From NCBI GenBank assembly GCA_022241475.1, contig JAKOMT010000011.1:1-64000 (forward strand): a DNA stretch of 64,000 nt. Reading direction: 5' to 3'. Position 1 is the first letter of the stretch. The number at the start of each line of letters is the position of its first letter. A program made the translations under genes and the position numbers. Of this stretch, positions 57,679 to 64,000 are shown in pieces. Below the pieces are notes generated by a model. That model ran no database searches, was not told the origin of the DNA, and saw nothing but the letters and a program-made list of their open reading frames with translations. This stretch comes from Microvirga sp. (GTDB lineage Bacteria; Pseudomonadota; Alphaproteobacteria; Rhizobiales; Beijerinckiaceae).

Positions 57679-58939
57679 CGACCGGTCTCCCGTCTTCGTT
57701 CGTGAGGCGCGCCTCATTTCGTGGATCGCCGCCGCGAGACGCGCTTTCGTCACGGGAAGCCCGCTCGCCGAAGCTCCCGCCCATGGCCCCGCCGCCTTGC
57801 GCGGAAGCGCCGGTCTGACGGCCCTGCGCCTGGTCGGCGCTCTGGATCGTCACGGATTCGGGGGTGACGCCGGCGCTGCGAACCAGCGCGAGGATCGAGT
57901 CGCGCTCCGAGCGGACCATCTCCAGCGCCCGCGCGTCCGCGACGGTGATGTCGACCCGCATCGCGCCGTCGACCAGCCGCATCTCGACCGTCAGCTTGCC
58001 GAGCGAGACCGGCGTCAACTGGATCGTCAACGTTCGCAGCGGCCCGCCGGCGCGCGGCCCGTCGGGCCGGGCGCCGGTTTCGGTCGAGGCGCGGGCCGAG
58101 GCGTCGCCGGCGCTCGCCTGCGCGATCGCGTCGGCGATGGTCGCGAGATTGGCGAGGCCGAGCCCTGCGCCTGCGACGCCCGGTTGGCCGAACGCCTGAG
58201 GTTGCGGCGTCACGACGGAGGGGCCGGGCGCGGAGGCCTGCCCGGCGCCCGGCCGAACGTGTCCGCCATGTCGAAGCGGGTCGCCGACGGGCGTGAAATG
58301 CGTCGCCTGGTGCAACACCCGCGCGCGCAAGGGCTCCTGCGGCGCGTCGGCCCCCCGCGTCGCGAGACGCAGGTCGACTTCGGGTTCGACGGGCCCGCCC
58401 GCTACCGGGGCGTTGGGAGCCGTCGCGGTCTCGCGGGCGCCGCTCGCCGCCGTCCGTTGGGCGGCGTGCGCGAGCGATCCCGCCGGCGAGACGGACGCGG
58501 CGGTGAACTGCGCGAGGCCGGCCGTCCCGGGCGTGAGCGCGTCCGGCGTTCCGCCCGGTCTTTCGCCCGGCTCGCCGCCGAGCGCGATGCGCAGCGCGGC
58601 TGCGGGATCGAAGCTCTGTTCCCCGCCGGACTTTCGGTCAGCGGGGCCTGCATCCGCGTCGGGCTCCGAACGCGCCTGACCCCGCGCAGCGAGGGCGCCG
58701 AGGGCGAAGTCGAGGCGCGAGGCGCGCTCCTTGGCCGTCAGAGGCCTCTCGCCCGCGCCTCCGCTCTCGCCGGGCGCGGCCTCGTCCGTCGCGCCGGCGA
58801 GGAGGCGCCAGTGATCGGCGAAGCGACCCGCGCCGGAACCCGGTCCGTCGTCGCCGGCTGCGTCCGATTTCGCGCCGCGCCGGCCCGGCGCTTCGCCCGG
58901 GCTCTTTGCAGGAGCCGTTGGAACGTCGATCGGGGTCAT
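57629..58939 (-). CDS. fliK: flagellar hook-length control protein FliK
   Basis: A 436-residue protein starting MTPIDVPTAPAKSPGEAPGR. The long N-terminal part is Ala/Gly/Pro-rich and poorly conserved. The conserved C-terminal domain (about 310-385) reads TLTIQLTPVSLGKLTVEMRL and GAMRVDITVADARALEMVRS, then TPESVTIQSADQAQGRQTG. FliK measures hook length and switches export to filament proteins. The start overlaps the motC stop (ATGA), and the 3' end overlaps the transglycosylase start by 50 bases. Confidence 0.85.
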   Translation of the reverse strand: MTPIDVPTAPAKSPGEAPGRRGAKSDAAGDDGPGSGAGRFADHWRLLAGATDEAAPGESGGAGERPLTAKERASRLDFALGALAARGQARSEPDADAGPADRKSGGEQSFDPAAALRIALGGEPGERPGGTPDALTPGTAGLAQFTAASVSPAGSLAHAAQRTAASGARETATAPNAPVAGGPVEPEVDLRLATRGADAPQEPLRARVLHQATHFTPVGDPLRHGGHVRPGAGQASAPGPSVVTPQPQAFGQPGVAGAGLGLANLATIADAIAQASAGDASARASTETGARPDGPRAGGPLRTLTIQLTPVSLGKLTVEMRLVDGAMRVDITVADARALEMVRSERDSILALVRSAGVTPESVTIQSADQAQGRQTGASAQGGGAMGGSFGERASRDESASRGGDPRNEARLTNEDGRPVDDASGGARGGGRDIYL

Positions 58940-60120
58940 CGTTTTCCGCCTTCTAGAAGCGCGTCGATTTCAGCGAGCGCGGCGATTGCTCGGCGCGCTG
59001 TTGGGCCTGGCCCGGTCTGCGCGATGTCCGCCTGCGTCTCCGCGTCTTCGGTCGGAGCGAGCACGGAATCGCCGATCGCGATCGCGCTCGACATCGCCGC
59101 CGCGAGCAACGGGCTGTCGGTTTCCGGCAGCGCGCCGGGATCGAGGGAGAGCAGGCGCTCTGCGGCGGGTTCGAAGTCGGGCGTCACGATCGCCGCCGCC
59201 GCGTCGTAAAACTGCGCGCGCGCCTCCTCGGCACTGCCGCCGGCCGAGAGCGCCGTCGCGCGCGCGGCCGCGAAGCGCGCGAGCTCCATGCGGCCCTCGA
59301 GCAACGCGTGCCGGGCGAAGTGAAGGTAGAGGTCGCGCTCGCCTGGGCCGTCCAGTTGCGCGAGGATCGCCTCGAGCCGCAGGAAATTCTCGACGTCGCG
59401 CGCAAAATCCATCTGCGTCAGCAGCAGGATGAAGCGCTGCCGGAAATTGCCGGCGTAGACCGAGTGGCGGAAGCGCCGCAGATACTGGATGACGAGATAC
59501 TCGAAGCGCCGCATCTCCCCGCGCTGGCCCTCGACGAAGATCTCGCGCCGCAAGGCGGCCTCCTCGATGAGGGTGCCGGGCGCGAGCAGTCGCGCGATCG
59601 AGAGGAGCCGCGCGGCCTCCGCCGGATCGTCGCGCACGGCGAGCGCCGAGCGCGCGATGGCGATTTGCGCGCCGAGATGGCCTGAGACGGCGAGGGGATC
59701 GACGTCATCCAGCCCCTCGCGCGCCTGCGCCTCGCGCCCCATGGCGTAGGCGAGCGCCCCGCGGATCAGCGCAGGGTCCGCCGCCGGAGGCGGATCGAGC
59801 GCGAGCAGCCGTTCCAGGATCGAGGGAGGCCCGCCGCCCAGCACGAAGGCGACGGCCGCGTGCGCGTTGCGCGTCTCCCGCCAGACCGTCTCGTCCGCCT
59901 CCACGAGCCGCGCGGCGATCCGGTCGATGAGCGCGCGCTGAGCCGCGTGAGCGCGCACGTCGCCGCGCGCGATGTCGTCCTGCAGGTGCTGGAGCGTGCG
60001 CACGAGGGCGTAAGGCTCCGGCTGCGACGCCTCCTCCGCGCCGCGCGCGCCGGCGACCGCGAGTGCGAGGAGCGCGAGGGACGCCGTCCCGATTCGCAGC
60101 GCGTTTCGAAGACGGTTCAT
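58936..60120 (-). CDS. motC: rhizobial motility protein MotC
   Basis: A 394-residue periplasmic protein with signal MNRLRNALRIGTASLALLAL and cleavage near AGARG/AEE. The remainder is mainly Ala/Leu/Arg-rich helix (EAARLLSIARLLAPGTLIEE, FRQRFILLLTQMDFARDVEN), as in the MotC of Sinorhizobium, which helps MotB in the periplasm. Motility genes of this type are found in rhizobia-like bacteria. It is between motB and fliK with four-base overlaps on both sides, so translation is coupled. Confidence 0.85.
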   Translation of the reverse strand: MNRLRNALRIGTASLALLALAVAGARGAEEASQPEPYALVRTLQHLQDDIARGDVRAHAAQRALIDRIAARLVEADETVWRETRNAHAAVAFVLGGGPPSILERLLALDPPPAADPALIRGALAYAMGREAQAREGLDDVDPLAVSGHLGAQIAIARSALAVRDDPAEAARLLSIARLLAPGTLIEEAALRREIFVEGQRGEMRRFEYLVIQYLRRFRHSVYAGNFRQRFILLLTQMDFARDVENFLRLEAILAQLDGPGERDLYLHFARHALLEGRMELARFAAARATALSAGGSAEEARAQFYDAAAAIVTPDFEPAAERLLSLDPGALPETDSPLLAAAMSSAIAIGDSVLAPTEDAETQADIAQTGPGPTARRAIAALAEIDALLEGGKR

Positions 60121-61361
60121 GCCGGCCCCTCCATCAGCAGAATTTCGATGCGGCGGTTCTCGGCCGCCTCGGGTTCGACCGGCGTCTTGAGCATGCGGTC
60201 GGCGTGGCCCTCGACCCGCGCGATGCGCCCCTCTTCGAGCCCGCCGCGCAGGAGCATGTAGGAGGCCATGTGGGCGCGCGCCGTCGAGAGCCGCCAGTTG
60301 TCGTAATCCGCCGAGCGGAAGGGCCGCGCGTCCGTGTGGCCGCGGATGACGATGCGCCCGGGGCGATCGCTCAAGACCCGCCCCACCGATTGCAGAAAGC
60401 CCACGACTTCCGGCGCGGGCTCGGCCGAGCCGATCGCGAACATGCCGAACTGGGCCTCGTCCGTCAGGCTGATGAGCACGCCTTCGGAGGTCGCGCGCAC
60501 CTCCAGAGCGGGGCGGGCGGCGGCGGCGGGGAACTCGCGTGCGACCCGCTCGCGAATTTCGCCGGCGAGCGCGCGCGCCTCGCTCTCCCCCGCCTCGTTC
60601 TCCCCGGCGTCATTTTCCGCTGCGTTTCCCGGCTCAGCCTCCGGCTCGGCGACGGCCAATTCCGCGGCGACGCCGGGCGGAAAGGGGATCGCGGCGCGCT
60701 CGGCGCCGGTCGGCCCGCCGCCGGGGCCGAGTTCGGGGAAGGCCGCGCCGGCGTCGGTCACGCCCACGGGGCCGCCGGTGCCGTCGCCGTCGGAGCGGCC
60801 GACCCGCAATTGCGGCGCGACCTGCCAGTAGACGGGATCGAAGGGATCGCGGAAGGCGTCGCCGCCCGACAATCCGGGGTCTCCGGCGGCGCCGGGGGAC
60901 AGATCGATCGCGGCGCTCGGCAGGGCGGCGCGCGCGTCGAGTTCGGCCGCGATCTCGGCGAGGACGGCGTAGGGATCCTGGAACAGGGCCGCTTCGCTGT
61001 AGCGCGGCGCGTCGCCGGGCGCGGCTCCCTGAGACGATGCTCCCTCGCCGCCGCGCGGGGGCGGCTCCTCCGAGCGCTCCTCGGAAGTCGATCCGGACGA
61101 ACTCGAATCCGGGTCGCGCAGGCCCTTGCGGTCGGTCGTCGCCTCGGCGAGCTTGATCGGGTTGAAATAGGTCGCGACGATCTCGCGCGTTTCCTGGTCG
61201 GTGGCGTTGATCAGCCACATCACCAGGAAGAACGCCATCATCGCCGTCATGAAATCGGCGTAGGCGATCTTCCAGACGCCGGTCTTCGGCTCGTCGCCGA
61301 ACGGGTCCCGGCGGCGGCGGACGATGACGATCTCGTCGGGTCTCTTGTCGTCCATGGCCAT
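60117..61361 (-). CDS. motB: flagellar stator protein MotB
   Basis: A 414-residue protein. One N-terminal membrane helix carries the proton-path Asp in KIAYADFMTAMMAFFLVMWL. A long disordered linker rich in Gly, Ser and Glu (about 70-270) precedes the C-terminal OmpA-like peptidoglycan-binding domain, with PGRIVIRGHTDARPFRSADY and the C-terminal AENRRIEI. It anchors the stator to the wall; MotA is not in the window. It overlaps motC and follows the FliH-like gene by nine bases. Confidence 0.93.
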   Translation of the reverse strand: MAMDDKRPDEIVIVRRRRDPFGDEPKTGVWKIAYADFMTAMMAFFLVMWLINATDQETREIVATYFNPIKLAEATTDRKGLRDPDSSSSGSTSEERSEEPPPRGGEGASSQGAAPGDAPRYSEAALFQDPYAVLAEIAAELDARAALPSAAIDLSPGAAGDPGLSGGDAFRDPFDPVYWQVAPQLRVGRSDGDGTGGPVGVTDAGAAFPELGPGGGPTGAERAAIPFPPGVAAELAVAEPEAEPGNAAENDAGENEAGESEARALAGEIRERVAREFPAAAARPALEVRATSEGVLISLTDEAQFGMFAIGSAEPAPEVVGFLQSVGRVLSDRPGRIVIRGHTDARPFRSADYDNWRLSTARAHMASYMLLRGGLEEGRIARVEGHADRMLKTPVEPEAAENRRIEILLMEGPA

Positions 61362-61370
61362 GATCCGTTC

Positions 61371-62054
61371 TCACTCGTCCGCGAGGGCGAGGCTTTGCGC
61401 CCACAGCGCGATCTGGGTCTCGATCGTGGTCTCGTCGCACACGACCCGGATGTCGGGCGCGTCGACGACGGAAATCGCGATCTTTCCCTCGAAGCCGGCG
61501 ATGCGCCGCATTACGGCGTCGAGGAGGTCTTCCGGCCCGGACATCCTGAGCGTCGCCGACGGGCCCGAGCGCAGGAGATCGGCCAGCGTCTCGCACAGGG
61601 CCGTGACGGCCTTGTCGCGCACGGCCTCGCGCAGGAAGGGGCGCAACGCCCGGGCCGTCTTGGCGGCGAGCCGCGCCTCGATCTCGCCGAGGCTTTTCGC
61701 GAGCGCCTCCGCCAGGGCCGCGCCCTCGGTCGCGACCCACTCCTCACGGGCGCGTGCGAGCGCTTGCGCATGCTCGCCGCGCGCCAGTTCGAGCGCCTCC
61801 TCGCGCGCGGCGGCGATCCGTGTCTCCGCGTCTGCGAGGATCTCGGCGAGGGCCTCGGCCCTGCCGCGCGCGGCGCCCGCCTCCTCGGCCTCTGCGAGAT
61901 CGCGCGGGTCCGGACCGAGCAGCGGGGAATGCGGGACGGGCGCGGAGACCGCGCGGCCGTATTCCCCCGCCGTCTCCCCTGCGCTCCCGGAGGCCGCGAG
62001 GCCGTGGCGCGGCGTCCGGAATTCGACGAGGACGTTCTGGATCGGGGAGGGCAT
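61371..62054 (-). CDS. fliH: FliH-like flagellar export protein
   Basis: A 227-residue protein with a divergent N-terminus and a long Ala/Glu-rich coiled coil (about 60-150). The C-terminal part (LLDAVMRRIAGFEGKIAISV, DAPDIRVVCDETTIETQIAL) resembles the FliH end that binds FliI. FliH regulates the export ATPase. Identity rests on position between fliF and motB and on the layout; sequence similarity to FliH is faint. Its ATG overlaps the fliF stop by one base (TGATG). Confidence 0.6.
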   Translation of the reverse strand: MPSPIQNVLVEFRTPRHGLAASGSAGETAGEYGRAVSAPVPHSPLLGPDPRDLAEAEEAGAARGRAEALAEILADAETRIAAAREEALELARGEHAQALARAREEWVATEGAALAEALAKSLGEIEARLAAKTARALRPFLREAVRDKAVTALCETLADLLRSGPSATLRMSGPEDLLDAVMRRIAGFEGKIAISVVDAPDIRVVCDETTIETQIALWAQSLALADE

Positions 62055-63703
62055 CAGGCGGCCTCACCGGCGTGCATCCACTGCTTGAGCACGTGCACCG
62101 CGTGGTCCTCGTCGAGTTGCACGATCTGCTCGAGCCGCCGGACGGTGGAGTTGTTGTGTCTGCTGGAAACGTCGGCGATGAGGTCGACCCCGCTTCCCGC
62201 CGCTCCGGCGCCCGCGAGACGCGGGCCGGACGGGACGGCGAACTCGGCGTCCTCGTCGTCCATCGTCGCGACGATGGCGGGCTGCTCCGCCGTCGGTCGC
62301 TGGACGAGCGCGGCGATCGCGGGCCGCAGTCCGAACCAGACCAGCATCGCGGCGACGAGGAGCATGCTGATCGCGCTCACGATGGCGCCGGACTGGCGCA
62401 AGAGGATATCGGTCACGGACGGGCCGGGGACCGGCTCGAACTGGCCGTTGTCGGCGAGGAAGTCGACGACCGAGACCTTGATCGTGTCGCCGCGCTCGGC
62501 GCGAAGCCCGCCGGCCGACGCCGCGAGCTGCTCGATCTCGGCGATCTGCGCGGCGATCTCCGCCGGCCCGGCCTCAGGGCCCAGAGTCTCGGCGACGCGG
62601 GCGCGATTGACGAGGAGCGCGATCGAGACGTTCTCGACGAGATATCCGTCGCTGCTCGTCTGGATCTGGCGGCTGGAGATCTCGAAATTGGTCAGCTCTT
62701 CGCGGCGCTGGATCTCCTCGCTGGACTGCTCGCCGGGCGTCGCGCCGACCTGCTCGCGCGGGATGTTCTGCTGGACGGTGGTCGGGGTCTCGTTCGAGAG
62801 ATTTTGCGAGGCTTCGTTCTCGCGTACGATGCGGATCGAGCGCTCGACGCGGGATTCGGGATCGAAGATCGTCTCGTTGGTCACCCGCCTGTCGGTGTTG
62901 ATCGTCGCCTTGGCGCTGACCTCGAAATTGTCGAGGCCGAGATAGGGCGTCAGGGTGCGGCGGATGTTGCTCTCGATGTCGCGGTTGACGCTGGCGTTGA
63001 GCGTCGCGAGGCGTCCCGTCGCCGCGTTCTCGCCCTCTTCGCCCGAGGCCAGCAGCGAGCCGTCGGTCGACAGCACCGTCACCCGGTCGACGCTCATGCC
63101 CGGAACGGCGGCGGCGACGAGGTGGCGGATGGCCTGGGCCGAGGAGGCCGTGTCCGCGGTGTCCATGCGCACGACGACCGAGGCCGAGGGCGGGCGCTGC
63201 TCCCGGCGGAAGGAGCCCGGATCGGCCATCACGATGTGCACGCGCGCCGCCCTCACGCCGCGCATCGCCTGCACCGAGCGCGCGATCTCGCCTTCGAGCG
63301 CCCGCACCCGGGTCACCTCCTGCATGAAGGAGGTGATGCCGAGCGAGCCGAGATTGTCGAACAGCTCGTAGCCGGCGTTGGAGCTGTAGGGCAGGCCCTT
63401 CTCGGCCAGCAGCATGCGCGCCCGGGCCGTCTGGGAATGGGGCGTCATCACCGCGTTGCCTGCGGCGTTCACGTCGAAGGGGATGCCGGCGTCGGTGAGC
63501 GCGGAGCCGATGCGGGTGACGTCGTCCCGCTCGAGGCCGGTATACAGCGTGGCGTGCTGCGGACGGCTCAGGTAGAAGGCGCCGAGCCCGATCGTCAGGA
63601 AGACCGTCAGGCCGACGATCGCGAGGATCATCAGCCTCTTCGGCCCGAGCTCGAGAAGGCTCGCCCAGAGTTTGTCGGCGTGTTCGCGCGCGCTGATCGT
63701 CAT
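62054..63703 (-). CDS. fliF: flagellar MS-ring protein FliF
   Basis: A 549-residue protein. Two membrane helices flank a periplasmic part: MILAIVGLTVFLTIGLGAFY near residue 25, and SAISMLLVAAMLVWFGLRPA near residue 440. Between them are ring-building motifs such as TLYTGLERDDVTRIGSALTD, LAEKGLPYSSNAGYELFDNL and ALEGEIARSVQAMRGVRAAR. The C-terminal VLKQWMHAGEAA is the FliG-binding tail. It starts the basal body in the inner membrane. It is the first gene of the fliF-fliH-motB-motC-fliK-transglycosylase run. Confidence 0.94.
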   Translation of the reverse strand: MTISAREHADKLWASLLELGPKRLMILAIVGLTVFLTIGLGAFYLSRPQHATLYTGLERDDVTRIGSALTDAGIPFDVNAAGNAVMTPHSQTARARMLLAEKGLPYSSNAGYELFDNLGSLGITSFMQEVTRVRALEGEIARSVQAMRGVRAARVHIVMADPGSFRREQRPPSASVVVRMDTADTASSAQAIRHLVAAAVPGMSVDRVTVLSTDGSLLASGEEGENAATGRLATLNASVNRDIESNIRRTLTPYLGLDNFEVSAKATINTDRRVTNETIFDPESRVERSIRIVRENEASQNLSNETPTTVQQNIPREQVGATPGEQSSEEIQRREELTNFEISSRQIQTSSDGYLVENVSIALLVNRARVAETLGPEAGPAEIAAQIAEIEQLAASAGGLRAERGDTIKVSVVDFLADNGQFEPVPGPSVTDILLRQSGAIVSAISMLLVAAMLVWFGLRPAIAALVQRPTAEQPAIVATMDDEDAEFAVPSGPRLAGAGAAGSGVDLIADVSSRHNNSTVRRLEQIVQLDEDHAVHVLKQWMHAGEAA

Positions 63704-63878
63704 GCTCGAATGGTTCCCGCAATCGACTGCGGCCCGGGACGGGGCCTACACGGCGCACTCTCGTCGTCGAAACTTGTCCGAGGGTTGCGCCGGCGGGCGA
63801 CGCTTACCGCTCCGCCGCAGCTAGCCAGCGCCGCGTCGCTCGCGCTAAAAGCGCCGTGACCACGAGGAGTGAGCCGAC

Positions 63879-64000
63879 ATGCCGTCCAAACTCGACCGTC
63901 TGCGCGAGATGACCGTCGTCGTCGCCGATACCGGCGACATCGAAGCCGTGCGCCGCGCCGCGCCGCAGGATTGCACCACCAATCCGACGCTGATCCTCAA
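63879..64000 (+). CDS. tal: transaldolase, 5' end (partial)
   Basis: The 40 visible codons start [20 protein letters not shown] and continue with [18 protein letters not shown], the transaldolase N-terminal signature. The enzyme moves three-carbon units in the pentose phosphate pathway in the cytoplasm. The gene continues beyond the window edge. A good ribosome binding site (GAGGAGTGAGCCGAC) precedes the ATG. It is divergent from fliF. Confidence 0.85.
   Translation, partial: MPSKLDRLREMTVVVADTGDIEAVRRAAPQDCTTNPTLIL

Overview
The window reads as GC-rich chromosome of a motile alphaproteobacterium, most likely an order Hyphomicrobiales (Rhizobiales) member. The pointers are a ctrA gene with a cluster of GANTC (CcrM-type) sites upstream, a flagellar operon carrying the rhizobial motility gene motC, the alphaproteobacterial F1-ATPase inhibitor zeta subunit, OpgG/OpgH glucan synthesis, and a TAT-exported beta-helix repeat protein of a rhizobial type. 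The genus cannot be fixed by reading alone. I recognised no rRNA, tRNA, CRISPR array, prophage or insertion sequence.

Layout. 0-16 kb is metabolic: kdsD, an outer-membrane barrel, a universal stress protein, then a long minus-strand run (ilvD, dctP, dctQ, dctM, yggS-type, a kinase-fold/SelO-like protein, an acyl-CoA dehydrogenase), followed by mmsA, purC, the zeta inhibitor and an HpcH/HpaI aldolase. dctM carries a single-base frameshift. 16-20 kb is regulatory and motility: ctrA diverges from fliI-fliJ, followed by a soluble chemoreceptor-like protein with reversed domain order. 20-27 kb is gltD and gltB. 27-37 kb is accessory and envelope: a methyltransferase, an Xre-RES toxin-antitoxin pair, a GST, a carboxyltransferase, a SleB-type cell-wall hydrolase, a ParDE pair with a palindromic operator, the TAT beta-helix protein, an SH3 protein ending in PYDPR repeats, and an NlpC/P60 plus M17 peptidase pair. 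37-45 kb holds copA-cueR behind a textbook 19-bp-spacer MerR-type promoter, then opgG-opgH.

44.7-48.8 kb is the most unusual block: a compact minus-strand operon of an acyl carrier protein, a B12-binding radical SAM enzyme and two paralogous KAS III-like proteins. Both KAS proteins keep the nucleophilic Cys, but in both the catalytic His aligns with Pro and the catalytic Asn with His. This looks like a dedicated acyl-ACP pathway of unknown product. Divergent from it is a Tad-type pilus (TadG-like) protein with a 57-residue proline-rich segment, preceded by a perfect TTAA-N7-TTAA CtrA box.

51-57 kb has housekeeping genes (an acyl-CoA dehydrogenase, prmA, an isolated fliN-like gene, lipB, a class III aminotransferase). 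57-63.7 kb is a tightly overlapping flagellar operon read fliF-fliH-motB-motC-fliK and then a lytic transglycosylase. The window ends in the first codons of a transaldolase.

How they work together: CtrA probably links cell cycle to the motility and pilus genes. Several genes serve the envelope (kdsD, opgGH, cell-wall hydrolase, peptidases, transglycosylase). Two toxin-antitoxin pairs sit between metabolic genes without other signs of a mobile island. Functions are inferred from motifs read by eye; no database search was run.
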